A stretch of DNA of 64,000 bases, taken from positions 372,001 to 436,000 of the forward strand of contig CP076357.1 of NCBI GenBank assembly GCA_018798825.1, in the 5' to 3' direction. Positions 52,807 through 62,217 of this stretch are shown piece by piece. Within the stretch, counting starts at the first letter, position 1, and the number at the start of each line of letters is the position of its first letter. The stretch is from Ochrobactrum sp. BTU1. GTDB lineage: Bacteria; Pseudomonadota; Alphaproteobacteria; Rhizobiales; Rhizobiaceae. Below the pieces are notes generated by a model that ran no database searches, was not told the DNA's origin, and worked only from the letters and a program-made list of their open reading frames with translations. A program made the translations under genes and the position numbers.

Positions 52807-53223
52807 AATGAATCACCAAATTATACCTAAATGAAGACACCCACGTTAAGCGTATTCTGAACAGTTGATATTCCAATTTGTTGTTCGCGACTTACAGCCA
52901 TTACGTGCGAGCTATGCTGAACCATTTCTATTCGTTAGAGATTGAACGGCCTGCGATAATTGAAGAAACGTCCGTCCCGGAGGGGAGGCATCAAAGGAGC
53001 AGTTGACAAGTCTGTGCGCTCCGCTACCAATTACAGGAGGAGATTTTTGGCAGAGCCAATGCTTTTGAAATTGGATTGGCTTGCCATCAACTCATTCAAA
53101 TGCATCCACCTGGCAACCTCCTGTTCTGATAAATTAGTCATCGGCTCGTATTGTCTCCATCGGTCTACGCCGACGGGAAAATTCCATTGCGCTTGACAGA
53201 TTTGAGCAAGTCGCTGAGAATAA
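52807..53223. other. Divergent intergenic stretch
   Basis: About 420 bp between the protease and the gntR gene. A minus-strand frame (53297-53031) has a protein-like C-terminal part around MTNLSEQEVARWMHLNELMA but starts without a ribosome site and runs through the gntR operator; it might be a fragment of an older gene. No other feature seen. Confidence 0.4.
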
Positions 53224-53244
53224 CTGGTCTGGTGGACAGACCAG
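53224..53244. promoter_or_regulatory. GntR-type operator before the tetronate operon
   Basis: CTGGTCTG (53224-53231) and CAGACCAG (53237-53244) are perfect 8-bp arms around GTGGA, ending 10 bp before the gntR ATG. TGGT...ACCA half-sites are typical of FadR-type GntR regulators. Autoregulation is inferred. Confidence 0.65.
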
Positions 53245-53253
53245 CGGATCAGT

Positions 53254-54033
53254 ATGAGGATTGCCTTGAAACTACTACACGACCTCTTGCTCGACAAAGA
53301 TGGCGGTCTGGGGCGCGACTTGGAGCGTCGGACGATACGCGATGTAATCGCCGATAAAATTGCGGCGCTGATTGCCTCGGGGCTTCTTCAGATTGGTGAT
53401 GAACTCCCCGGGGAACGCGAATTGGCCACCGCGCTTTCTGTCAGCCGTCAGACAATACGTGGCGCAATTCAAGTTTTGTCCACCCGCGGAATATTGGAAG
53501 TGGCGCAAGGCGCGCGAACGCGTATTGCCAGCGTTGACCTCTCGGCGACGTCAATCGGGATTACGTCTCGACTAAACGTGGACCTCTATGATGTTCACGC
53601 CGTGCATGCTGCGCGAATGCTCATTGAACAACACATCGTCGGCGAGGCTGCTTTACGCATAAGTCAAACTGCACTTGAAAGATTGCGCCTTTCCATTAAA
53701 GCGCAAATTGAGTGTCTGAATGATCCGGTACGATTTCTCATTTGCGATCGAGAATTTCACGTCACGATCTATCGCGAGTGCGGAAACCCATTGCTCGCTG
53801 ATATCGTTACGGATCTTTACACCTACATGATGGATCATCGACGTCACGCGGTGGCTCAGCCTGGCGCGTTGGAAGGGAGTTACTCGGACCACTTGCAGAT
53901 CATCAACGCGTTGGAGCGACATGACCAGGCCGCTGCCATGGCGGCTTTCGCAGTGCACGAGGAACGGATCTACGCCTCAACGCAGAAGTCAATGATAACC
54001 ACTAGTAAAAATCGCCAATCCGCCAACCGGTGA
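53254..54033 (+). CDS. GntR family (FadR subfamily, FCD domain) regulator
   Basis: A 259-residue regulator: winged helix at residues 25-90 (ADKIAALIASGLLQIGDELPGERELATALSVSRQTIRGAIQVL) and an FCD effector domain (110-240) with the metal-type residues in DREFHVTIY and HLQIINALERHD. FadR-type regulators bind small organic acids. A perfect dyad sits next to its start, and the tetronate genes follow after 39 bp, so it most likely represses this operon and responds to a tetronate or keto intermediate. The effector is inference. Confidence 0.9.
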   Translation: MRIALKLLHDLLLDKDGGLGRDLERRTIRDVIADKIAALIASGLLQIGDELPGERELATALSVSRQTIRGAIQVLSTRGILEVAQGARTRIASVDLSATSIGITSRLNVDLYDVHAVHAARMLIEQHIVGEAALRISQTALERLRLSIKAQIECLNDPVRFLICDREFHVTIYRECGNPLLADIVTDLYTYMMDHRRHAVAQPGALEGSYSDHLQIINALERHDQAAAMAAFAVHEERIYASTQKSMITTSKNRQSANR

Positions 54034-54072
54034 GCGTTAGTAATATAGAATTTACAAAGAAGGGCAACTCGA

Positions 54073-55056
54073 ATGCATGTAATGATCATCGGCGCAGCCG
54101 GGATGGTGGGACGAAAGTTAGCAAACGAAATCGCAGCTGCACCAGAGTCAATGGGAGGATCCGGGGCTCAGTCTTTGACATTGGTGGATGTTATAGCTCC
54201 CGAGGCACCTCGTGGTTTTAGCGGGCGGGTTGAAGCCATATCCGCTGACATCTCCGATCCGAACGTTTTTCCTTCACTCATTGCCAGCCGACCCGATATA
54301 ATCTTCCATTTGGCGGCAATCGTGTCCGGCGAGGCGGAACTTGATTTTGAAAAAGGCTACGCAATCAATCTTGACGCCACACGCTATCTATTGGAGGCCA
54401 TACGTACTCAGGGCGAAGCCGCGCCATATAAACCACGTGTAGTTTTCACTTCTTCGATCGCTGTCTTCGGCGCACCTTTTCCCGAGCGCATCGATGATGA
54501 GTTCTTTTTAACTCCACGCACAAGCTACGGGACACAAAAAGCGATCGGTGAGCTCTTGCTTGCTGATTATACCCGCCGGGGCTTTCTTGATGGCATCGGC
54601 ATTCGTTTACCAACCGTTTGCATTAGACCGGGATTACCCAATAAGGCTGCCTCAGGCTTTTTCTCCAATATTCTCAGGGAGCCTCTCGTTGGAAAAGAAG
54701 CTATTCTACCTGTAGATGATACCGTCAGGCACTGGCATGTCAGTCCGCGCCGGGCCGTCGGCTTTTTGATACATGCAGCAACCCTCGATCTTCAACTGCT
54801 AGGACACCGCTGCATTCTCAACATGCCTGGGTTATCCGCGACTGTTGGTGAACAGATTGAAGCCTTGCGCCGAGCGGCTGGAGATAAGGTCGTTGCCTTG
54901 ATTAGACGCGAACGCGACCCGTTAATCGCAAAGATAGTGGACAGTTGGCCGCAGGATTTCGATGCCCGACGCGCTCAGGAATTGGGATTTGTCGCCGACA
55001 CATCATTTGATGAAATCATCAGAATTCATATGAATGATGAACTGGGACAAGGATGA
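54073..55056 (+). CDS. denD: D-erythronate dehydrogenase
   Basis: A 327-residue extended SDR. The NAD site is MIIGAAGMVGRKLA; IIFHLAAIVSGEAELDFEKGYAINLD and TSSIAVFGAPFP are DenD-like, and the catalytic pair is in TSYGTQKAIGELLL. Published DenD proteins oxidise D-erythronate at C2 to 2-oxo-erythronate. It is the first enzyme gene after gntR and is followed after 6 bp by ltnD. Assignment rests on family pattern and on the tight cluster with otnK, otnC and otnI. Confidence 0.87.
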   Translation: MHVMIIGAAGMVGRKLANEIAAAPESMGGSGAQSLTLVDVIAPEAPRGFSGRVEAISADISDPNVFPSLIASRPDIIFHLAAIVSGEAELDFEKGYAINLDATRYLLEAIRTQGEAAPYKPRVVFTSSIAVFGAPFPERIDDEFFLTPRTSYGTQKAIGELLLADYTRRGFLDGIGIRLPTVCIRPGLPNKAASGFFSNILREPLVGKEAILPVDDTVRHWHVSPRRAVGFLIHAATLDLQLLGHRCILNMPGLSATVGEQIEALRRAAGDKVVALIRRERDPLIAKIVDSWPQDFDARRAQELGFVADTSFDEIIRIHMNDELGQG

Positions 55057-55062
55057 AGTGAA

Positions 55063-55968
55063 GTGACTCACCAACAGAGCATTACTGTTATCGGTTTAGG
55101 TTCCATGGGTTGGGGAGCAGCAACTCGTCTTCTGAGCGCTGGGTTCCATGTGAAGGGTGTCGACCTTCGCAAGGACACGCTCGATCGCTTCGCTGCGCAA
55201 GGGGGCGAAGCTTACGCGACGGCAGCTGATGCTGGAACAAGCGACCTTGTGTTCGTTTTTGTCGTTAATTCGGATCAGGCAAAAGACGTGCTGTTTGGAC
55301 CGAACGGAGCCTTGACAACTGCCGCACGGGGAACTGTGTTTCTCTTGTGCGTTACCATGGCACCAAGCGTATGTGTGGAATTAGCGTCGCGGCTCCAAAA
55401 TGCAGGCATGCTTGTGCTAGATGCGCCGGTGTCAGGCGGGCAACAAAAAGCGCTAAGCGGCGAGATCACGGTGATGGCATCGGGTCCAGAACAAGCGTTT
55501 GAAAAAGCCAGCGATGCTTTAGGTTCGATCGCCGCAAAGGTATTTCGTCTTGGAGATGAAGCTGGAATGGGTTCGAAGGTGAAAATGATCAACCAGTTGC
55601 TGGCGGGCGTTCACATAGCAGCGACGGCCGAAGCGTTGACATTGGCGGCAAAGGTTGGTCTCGACCTGGAAACGGTCTTTGATGTTATTAAAGTGTCTGC
55701 AGGCACATCGTGGATGTTCGAAAATCGCGGACCCCATATAGTGGAGGGAGATTATACGCCGCGATCAGCTGTTAACATCTTTGTAAAAGACATGGGCATC
55801 GTGACGTCCGAGGCAAACAAATGTGGAGCCAAAACACCACTTAGCCAAGCAGCCTTGGCACTGTTTGATCAAACTGCGCAGGCGGGCTACGGATTGGAGG
55901 ATGATGCTGCGGTGGCAAAAAGCCTTGCTCTGGACAGCGGGGTAATTTTACCGGGCATGGGAGACTGA
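55063..55968 (+). CDS. ltnD: L-threonate dehydrogenase
   Basis: A 301-residue beta-hydroxyacid dehydrogenase, starting with GTG. VIGLGSMGWGAATRLL is the NAD site, LDAPVSGGQQKALSGEITVMASG the substrate motif and KVKMINQLLAGVHIAATAEAL holds the catalytic lysine; VNIFVKDMGIV ends the core. LtnD oxidises L-threonate at C2. With denD it gives two entry points into one pathway. It sits 6 bp after denD and 3 bp before otnK. Confidence 0.88.
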   Translation: MTHQQSITVIGLGSMGWGAATRLLSAGFHVKGVDLRKDTLDRFAAQGGEAYATAADAGTSDLVFVFVVNSDQAKDVLFGPNGALTTAARGTVFLLCVTMAPSVCVELASRLQNAGMLVLDAPVSGGQQKALSGEITVMASGPEQAFEKASDALGSIAAKVFRLGDEAGMGSKVKMINQLLAGVHIAATAEALTLAAKVGLDLETVFDVIKVSAGTSWMFENRGPHIVEGDYTPRSAVNIFVKDMGIVTSEANKCGAKTPLSQAALALFDQTAQAGYGLEDDAAVAKSLALDSGVILPGMGD

Positions 55969-55971
55969 TAC

Positions 55972-57246
55972 ATGGCTATTGTTCTGGGAGCTATCGCTGA
56001 TGATTTTACGGGTGCAACGGATTTAGCAGGTCTACTGGCCCGTAGTGGTTATCCCGTGTCGCTTCGGCTCGGATTACCGGATCCGGCAGAGCCTGTTCAA
56101 CAGGCCGCATCAATCGAGATCATTGCTCTTAAATGTCGAACAATCCCAAAACATCAAGCGATTGATCAGGTGCTAACCGCGTTTGCATGGTTTAAGGCAC
56201 GCGATATTGAGCAACTTTACTGGAAATATTGTTCGACATTCGACAGCACCGAAACGGGCAATATTGGTCCTGTCGCTGAAGCGTTGATGAATGCCCTACC
56301 AACAAAGCAAACAATCTATTGTCCAGCCTTTCCGGAGAATAATCGCAATGTCTTCATGGGTCACTTGTTCGTCGGCGAAAACCTGCTCCACGAAAGCCCG
56401 ATGAGAGATCACCCGCTCACACCGATGCGAGACTCAAACCTTCAACGGTTACTTTCGCCTCAAGTGAAGGGAAGGGTGGGTCTGATAGACCGAAACGTCG
56501 TTGCAAAGGGTTCAAGGGCAATACGATCGCGGCTCAGAGAACTCGCCAACGACGAGGTGGCTCACGTAATCATAGACGCGATCAATGAAACTGACCTTGA
56601 AGCTATCGCAGAAGCTTCGCAAAATCTTGCATTGATTACCGGCGGCAGCGCTCTGGCGCGGCCAATTCCAGCTCTCTTCGCGGCGCGTGGTCTACTGGAT
56701 AAGAGACGTGAAGATCCGGTCACTCGTAACGTCGGCGAGGGCCAGATCGTACTTTCTGGCAGCTGTTCTGCTATGACACTTGCCCAAGTCGAGGAATATA
56801 GAAAACACGCAGCCAGTTATCAGATCGATGCTGTGGCACTAGCCGAAAGTGGCACGGCAGCAGTCATTGACTGGATAAGTTCACTTCCTGCAGGCACCCC
56901 TAAAATCGTCTATGCAACCACTGATCCATCATCGCTGCAAGCGGTACAATCAAAACTTGGCGCACAACGCGCTGGCGCGATTGTCGAGGAAGCGCTTGCA
57001 GAGATCGCAATCGCAGCATTCAGTCACGGCATTCGCCGCTTTGTGGTCGCTGGAGGAGAGACATCTGGTGCAGTGGCGCAAGCATTGGGCGTTTCCAGAC
57101 TCGTCGTTGGAGCGGAGATCGCACCGGGCGTACCTTGGACATACGCCAGCATCCATGGAACCGACGTTGCCTTTGGTTTAAAATCGGGAAACTTTGGAAC
57201 GCCATCTTTCTTCAGTGTTGCTTTAAACATGCTGGAGGCCGCATGA
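55972..57246 (+). CDS. otnK: 3-oxo-tetronate kinase (DUF1537 family)
   Basis: A 424-residue DUF1537 kinase. The N-terminal GAIADDFTGATDLAGLLARSG is the family signature; KYCSTFDSTETGNIGPVAEAL and YCPAFPENNRNVFMGHLFV bind substrate, and VLSGSCSAMTLAQVEEY plus VVAGGETSGAVAQALG form the C-terminal ATP site. It phosphorylates 3-oxo-tetronate at C4. Length is typical. Its stop overlaps the otnC ATG. Confidence 0.92.
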   Translation: MAIVLGAIADDFTGATDLAGLLARSGYPVSLRLGLPDPAEPVQQAASIEIIALKCRTIPKHQAIDQVLTAFAWFKARDIEQLYWKYCSTFDSTETGNIGPVAEALMNALPTKQTIYCPAFPENNRNVFMGHLFVGENLLHESPMRDHPLTPMRDSNLQRLLSPQVKGRVGLIDRNVVAKGSRAIRSRLRELANDEVAHVIIDAINETDLEAIAEASQNLALITGGSALARPIPALFAARGLLDKRREDPVTRNVGEGQIVLSGSCSAMTLAQVEEYRKHAASYQIDAVALAESGTAAVIDWISSLPAGTPKIVYATTDPSSLQAVQSKLGAQRAGAIVEEALAEIAIAAFSHGIRRFVVAGGETSGAVAQALGVSRLVVGAEIAPGVPWTYASIHGTDVAFGLKSGNFGTPSFFSVALNMLEAA

Positions 57247-57893
57247 GCGAAGAAGCCAATCTACGCGAAGAAATCTGCCATTTGGCTAAGTCCATGTTTG
57301 ACCGTGGTTTGACTGGCGGTTCGTCCGGTAACATATCGGCGCGCCTTTCAGACGGACGATTGCTCGTAACTCCCACGGGAAGCAGCTTTGGACGACTTGA
57401 TCCACACAGATTGTCCTTGTTTAGTAACGAGGGCGCGTTGATTTCCGGAGATCCACCGACAAAGGAAATTCCGCTCCATTCCGCTTTCTATGAAACCCGT
57501 GGCGCGCGTGCTGGAGCAATTGTTCATTTGCATTCCTGTCACTCTGTTGCGCTTTCAATGCTCCCGGAAATTGATCCGGAGAACATGCTGCCACCGTTGA
57601 CTGCTTATTCGATTATGAAACTGGGAAAGGTCAAACTGCTTCCGTACTTTATTCCCGGTGATCCGGCCATGGGCGATGCAATTCGCGGGCTGGCTGGAAA
57701 AAGAAGTGCTGTTGTACTGGCAAATCATGGTCCTGTTGTCGCAGCCAAGGACCTCGAGGCAGCTGTCTATGCGATCGAAGAACTCGAAGAAACCGCCAAG
57801 CTTACGCTATTAACGCGCGGCATGAGGCCGAAAATACTTAACGATGGCCAAATCCGACAGATCGTTGAAACATTCAATGTTGACTGGGACTGA
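57243..57893 (+). CDS. otnC: 3-oxo-tetronate 4-phosphate decarboxylase
   Basis: A 216-residue class II aldolase-fold enzyme. TGGSSGNISARLSDGRLLVTPTG, the zinc histidines in VHLHSCHSVALS and the later ANHGPVVAAKDLEAAVYAIEELEETAKL are characteristic. OtnC decarboxylates 3-oxo-tetronate 4-phosphate to dihydroxyacetone phosphate. The start at 57243 overlaps the otnK stop; a longer frame from 57135 lies inside otnK. One base separates it from otnI. Confidence 0.9.
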   Translation: MSEEANLREEICHLAKSMFDRGLTGGSSGNISARLSDGRLLVTPTGSSFGRLDPHRLSLFSNEGALISGDPPTKEIPLHSAFYETRGARAGAIVHLHSCHSVALSMLPEIDPENMLPPLTAYSIMKLGKVKLLPYFIPGDPAMGDAIRGLAGKRSAVVLANHGPVVAAKDLEAAVYAIEELEETAKLTLLTRGMRPKILNDGQIRQIVETFNVDWD

Positions 57894-57894
57894 C

Positions 57895-58659
57895 ATGACG
57901 CGATTTTCTGCCAATCTTGGATTTCTTTTTAAGGAGTTACCACTCCCTGATGCCATCAGGGCAGTAAAGCTGGCAGGATTTGATGCCGTAGAATGCCATT
58001 GGCCTTATTCCTATGATCCCAGGGACATAGCGGCAGCCCTTAAAGCAACCGGCATGCCAATGATTGGACTGAATACGCGTCTGGGCGATTTGACGAAGGG
58101 CGAAAACGGGCTCAGCGCATTACCCGGTCGAGAAACTGAAGCGCGAGCAGCAATCGATGAGGCTATTGATTACGCTATTGCGCTGGAATGTCCCAATATA
58201 CACGTGATGGCAGGTCGGGCGTCTGGAGAAGTAGCGCAAAGGACATTCCAAGACAGTCTGTCCTATGCATGCCAACGTTCTTCAGTTTTTGGCATCAACA
58301 TTCTCATCGAACCGTTAAACGAACGTGATGCACCAGGATATTTCCTAAAAACCTCGAGTCAGGCCTTATCAATTATCCAAACCCTAAATCACAAGAATCT
58401 GAAATTGATGTTCGACTGTTATCATATTCAGATCATGGAAGGCGATATCAGCAAAAAAATTGAGGCGCTCATGCCATTCATTGGCCACGTACAGATCGTC
58501 TCAGTCCCCGAGCGAGCAGAACCAGATCAGGGTGAACTTAATTACCAAGTTATCCTGAGCAATCTGAAAGCTCTTGGTTATTCTAATCCAGTGGGCGCCG
58601 AGTATCGCCCCTCGTCAGATTTAGAAAATGGGTTCAGGTGGTTGAAACTATTCACTTGA
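57895..58659 (+). CDS. otnI: 2-oxo-tetronate isomerase (hydroxypyruvate isomerase family)
   Basis: A 254-residue TIM-barrel isomerase of the Hyi/OtnI family. [52 protein letters not shown] and [16 protein letters not shown] supply the metal-binding Glu, Asp, His and the final GAEYRPSS. It converts 2-oxo- to 3-oxo-tetronate, joining the two dehydrogenases to the kinase. Start at 57895, one base after the otnC stop. Confidence 0.9.
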   Translation: MTRFSANLGFLFKELPLPDAIRAVKLAGFDAVECHWPYSYDPRDIAAALKATGMPMIGLNTRLGDLTKGENGLSALPGRETEARAAIDEAIDYAIALECPNIHVMAGRASGEVAQRTFQDSLSYACQRSSVFGINILIEPLNERDAPGYFLKTSSQALSIIQTLNHKNLKLMFDCYHIQIMEGDISKKIEALMPFIGHVQIVSVPERAEPDQGELNYQVILSNLKALGYSNPVGAEYRPSSDLENGFRWLKLFT

Positions 58660-58735
58660 TTTTGTGCTCTTCACAGGAGCCGGGCGATTTAAGACAAGTA
58701 ATCAATACATACAAAGTGAGAGGAAAATTGACGTC

Positions 58736-59512
58736 ATGAGTGATCTGCAAATCTTAAAATCGAGATCCATTGCACTCGTGACAGGTGGCGGCACAGGTGT
58801 CGGTCGTGCGATTTCGAAAGCTCTCGGGAGTGCAGGCTACCACGTTATTGTTGCGGGCCGGCGTGCAGAAGTCATAGAACAGACAGTGTTTGAATTGGCA
58901 ACCGAAACTGGCGGTAACTTCGATGCTTATGCAACCGATGTAGGTAACCCGGTTTCCGTAAAGTCACTGTTCGATTACATTGAGCACAAGTATGGACGTC
59001 TCGATCTACTCATTAACAATGCGGGTACTTCAGTCCCGGGTGTGCCCCTTGAAGATGTAAGTTTCGAAGATTGGAGTGGCATAGTAGGTGCAAATCTCAC
59101 GGGCGCATTCCTTTGTACTCAACACGCTTTTCGCATCATGAAGTCACAAAAGCCTCGCGGTGGCCGCATCATTAACAATGGTTCGATTTCGGCGACCACA
59201 CCGCGTCCAAACTCCGCGCCATATACTGCAACGAAGCATGCCATCACCGGGCTTACGAAGTCTTCCGCGCTTGACGGACGTCCGTTTGATATAGCTTGTG
59301 GCCAAATCGACATTGGCAATGCAGCCAGTGAAATGACGCAAAAAATCGCTACAGGCGTCATTCAGGCCAATGGAACTATTGCAGCCGAACCAACGATTGA
59401 TCCTCTTCATGTCGCAAACGCGGTCGTTTACATGGCCAGTCTGCCACTCGACGCAAATGTGTTGACGATGACCGTAATGGCCACCAAAATGCCTCTCGTC
59501 GGGCGGGGTTGA
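58736..59512 (+). CDS. Short-chain dehydrogenase in the tetronate operon
   Basis: A 258-residue [67 protein letters not shown] with Ser, Tyr and Lys in order. The start at 58736 follows an AGAGGA site. It lies between otnI and the transporter and has no counterpart in the published tetronate route, so it may oxidise a precursor such as a tetritol, aldose or modified sugar before the acid is formed. The substrate is unknown. Confidence 0.88.
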   Translation: MSDLQILKSRSIALVTGGGTGVGRAISKALGSAGYHVIVAGRRAEVIEQTVFELATETGGNFDAYATDVGNPVSVKSLFDYIEHKYGRLDLLINNAGTSVPGVPLEDVSFEDWSGIVGANLTGAFLCTQHAFRIMKSQKPRGGRIINNGSISATTPRPNSAPYTATKHAITGLTKSSALDGRPFDIACGQIDIGNAASEMTQKIATGVIQANGTIAAEPTIDPLHVANAVVYMASLPLDANVLTMTVMATKMPLVGRG

Positions 59513-59639
59513 ACGCAATAGAGATTTGTCAACACGTTCAAAGGAGGAGCGAAAGAGGAATTACGTGCCGGAAGTGAGGAGCCGGCAGTTTCATTTTCTC
59601 GATATATCAATTCATAGATCACACTCTGGGAGGAGACGC

Positions 59640-60707
59640 ATGGCAGCTGTACAATTTGCTGAGGTGAAGAAGTCTTTCGGAACCTTTCCTGTCATCAAAG
59701 GCGTGAATATCGATATTGAAGATGGCGAATTTGTTATTCTTGTCGGGCCATCCGGCTGTGGAAAATCGACTCTTCTGCGCATGCTCGCCGGCCTTGAAAA
59801 TATCTCTGATGGAGAAATACGCATAGGGGGTAGGGCAGTAAACAATCTGCCCCCCAAGGAGCGCGATATAGCCATGGTGTTTCAAAACTATGCGCTTTAT
59901 CCTCACATGACCGTTGCTAAGAATATGGCTTTTTCCCTCATGCTTAAATCAGCACCTCAGGCCGAGGTGGACGAGCGCGTCAAGTATGCCGCTGGGATAC
60001 TCGGCCTAAGTAATCTCTTGGATCGTTACCCAAGACAGTTATCAGGAGGGCAGCGTCAGCGCGTAGCAATGGGGCGAGCCATAGTTCGCGATCCGCAAGT
60101 TTTTTTATTCGATGAACCACTTTCCAATCTCGATGCAAAGCTTCGCGTTGCTATGAGAGCTGAGATCAAGGAGTTGCACCACCGCCTCAAAACAACCACT
60201 GTCTATGTTACCCATGATCAAATTGAGGCCATGACGATGGCCGACAAGATCGTCGTCATGCACGATGGACTCGTCGAACAAATCGGCTCGCCGTTGGAGC
60301 TATACGACCATCCAAACAATCTATTTGTTGCGGGATTTATCGGCTCGCCTGCAATGAATATGATCAGAGGAACAATCGAAATAGATCATCCCAGCGTATT
60401 TGTTGCGGAAGATGGTATGCGGCTCCCGCTGTCACAGTCCTATCCGGGTGCTGCTGGGCGACAACTGATATATGGCTTGCGCCCAGAGTATATCCATCTT
60501 GATGCCAGAGGCTTTGAAGCCACTGTCGTCGTCATTGAACCCACCGGTTATGAAACACAGCTCGTGGTGAGCTTTGGTGGAACTGAGAATACATGCATTT
60601 TCCGCGAACGTGTGAACGTTCGGCCGGGTGAGAAAATTTCTATTTCCATTGACCCGACAAACACCCATCTATTTGACCAAAACGATGGCACGCGCCTGAC
60701 ATCCTAA
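59640..60707 (+). CDS. CUT1 sugar ABC transporter ATP-binding protein (UgpC/MsmK-like)
   Basis: A 355-residue ATPase: Walker A GPSGCGKSTLLR, signature LSGGQRQRVAMGRA, Walker B VFLFDEPLSNLDAKLR, switch THDQIEAMT, and a C-terminal OB-type regulatory domain (235-355) with YGLRPEYIHL. This is the MalK/UgpC class used by carbohydrate importers. The ATG at 59640 follows GGGAGGAG; frames beginning upstream at 59526 are less likely. It powers the permeases encoded downstream. Confidence 0.93.
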   Translation: MAAVQFAEVKKSFGTFPVIKGVNIDIEDGEFVILVGPSGCGKSTLLRMLAGLENISDGEIRIGGRAVNNLPPKERDIAMVFQNYALYPHMTVAKNMAFSLMLKSAPQAEVDERVKYAAGILGLSNLLDRYPRQLSGGQRQRVAMGRAIVRDPQVFLFDEPLSNLDAKLRVAMRAEIKELHHRLKTTTVYVTHDQIEAMTMADKIVVMHDGLVEQIGSPLELYDHPNNLFVAGFIGSPAMNMIRGTIEIDHPSVFVAEDGMRLPLSQSYPGAAGRQLIYGLRPEYIHLDARGFEATVVVIEPTGYETQLVVSFGGTENTCIFRERVNVRPGEKISISIDPTNTHLFDQNDGTRLTS

Positions 60708-60844
60708 TTCATATGCACGTAACCTTGGAACCATGTTCCTCGTTGACGCTATCCATTCATCGCATTCCACAAGATCTCGGTATCCGCGGCTTGGGACAGC
60801 GGATGTCACTTCTGAGACGTCCCATCTTTGGAGGAGGAAGCATT

Positions 60845-62155
60845 ATGACTATTAGAAGAAGAACATTTCTTGCCGGTACCGCAGGTATCTTCGGTGCTGC
60901 GAGCCTATCCGGGTTCGGTTCCATGCCAGCTTTTGCTGCTGAGCCTGAATATAAACCCGAGGAAGGTGCCAGCTTGCGCCTTTTGCGTTGGACCCCTTTC
61001 GTGAAGGGTGACGAAGAGAGCTGGATTGCAAACACCAAAAAGTTCACCGAGGCTACCGGCGTGGACGTTCGTATCGACAAGGAAAGTTGGGAAGACATAC
61101 GGCCTAAGGCGGCAGTAGCCGCAAATGTCGGCTCGGGGCCGGATATTGTCATGTGCTGGTTTGATGACGCACATCAGTATCCAGACAAGCTGGTCGATCT
61201 CACCGAGCTTGGCACGTATCTCGACCAAAAATATGGTGGCTTTTACGATGGATTGAAGGGCTATGCCGTTCGAGATGATAAGTTCATCGCCATGCCACTT
61301 ACTGCGATCGGTAACGCGATCGTTTATCGCGACAGTCATATGAAAGCAGCTGGCTTCAGTGAGTTTCCAAAGGACACAGCAGGATTTCTCGCGCTATGCA
61401 AAGCGATGAAGGCGAAGGGAACACCAGCTGGTTTTCCTCATGGCAAGGCTGTAGGCGACGGGAACAATTATGCGCACTGGCTACTCTGGAGCCACGGGGC
61501 TCAAATGGTCAATGATAGGGGAGAAATCACAATAAACTCCCCCGAGACCCTGGCCGCAATCAATTACGCGAAAGAACTTTACGCAACATTCATTCCTGGG
61601 ACAGAGAGTTGGTTAGATATCAATAACAACCGTGCATTTCTTGCCGGACAGGTTTCACTCACCGCAAACGGCGTGTCCATATATTACGCGGCAAAAAATG
61701 ACCCTAAACTTAAAGAGATTGCCGAAGATATGCGCAGCACCAACTTCCCCATTGGGCCCGTAGGTAAGAGCATCGAACTACACCAAACAAGTTCACTGCT
61801 ATTGTTCCAGCACACCAAATATCCCGAGGCGGCCAAGGCTTATCTCAAATTCATGATGGAAGCAGACCAGATGAATTATTGGATAAAAGAGTCTAGTGCT
61901 TATTGCTGTCAACCGCTTAAGGCCTTTGCCGATAACCCGGTGTGGAAAGACAATCCGATTCATGCCCCATATGCTCGGGCATCCGAAACGCTTCGTCCAA
62001 ACGGCTATGCGGGTCCGCTCGGATACGCGTCAGCGGCTGTGATGGCAGATTATGTCCTTGTTGATATGTTCGCAGCTGCGGTAACAGGCGCTGAAACACC
62101 GGAGGACGCAATGGCAGGAGCCGAAAAGCGGGCCAACCGCTACTATCGCGTTTAA
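60845..62155 (+). CDS. Sugar ABC transporter substrate-binding protein with Tat-type signal
   Basis: A 436-residue binding protein of the MalE/UgpB family. The N-terminus MTIRRRTFLAGTAGIFGAA has a twin-arginine motif with RRTFLAG and a hydrophobic stretch, so it probably folds before export. VDVRIDKESWEDIRPKAAVAANVGSGPDIVM and the aromatic-rich C-terminal half bind the ligand. The ATG at 60845 has a GGAGGAAG site. Ligand probably a sugar, polyol or sugar acid leading to tetronates. Confidence 0.9.
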   Translation: MTIRRRTFLAGTAGIFGAASLSGFGSMPAFAAEPEYKPEEGASLRLLRWTPFVKGDEESWIANTKKFTEATGVDVRIDKESWEDIRPKAAVAANVGSGPDIVMCWFDDAHQYPDKLVDLTELGTYLDQKYGGFYDGLKGYAVRDDKFIAMPLTAIGNAIVYRDSHMKAAGFSEFPKDTAGFLALCKAMKAKGTPAGFPHGKAVGDGNNYAHWLLWSHGAQMVNDRGEITINSPETLAAINYAKELYATFIPGTESWLDINNNRAFLAGQVSLTANGVSIYYAAKNDPKLKEIAEDMRSTNFPIGPVGKSIELHQTSSLLLFQHTKYPEAAKAYLKFMMEADQMNYWIKESSAYCCQPLKAFADNPVWKDNPIHAPYARASETLRPNGYAGPLGYASAAVMADYVLVDMFAAAVTGAETPEDAMAGAEKRANRYYRV

Positions 62156-62217
62156 TTCAGCCGATTGGGGGGCGGGGACGAATACCACGCCTCTCCTCGT
62201 TTACGTGTTCTGGAGAT

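Noticed and set aside
53031..53297. 88-codon minus-strand frame before gntR
   Set aside because: It runs through the GntR operator and into the gntR gene; only its last third looks protein-like, so it is at most a fragment.
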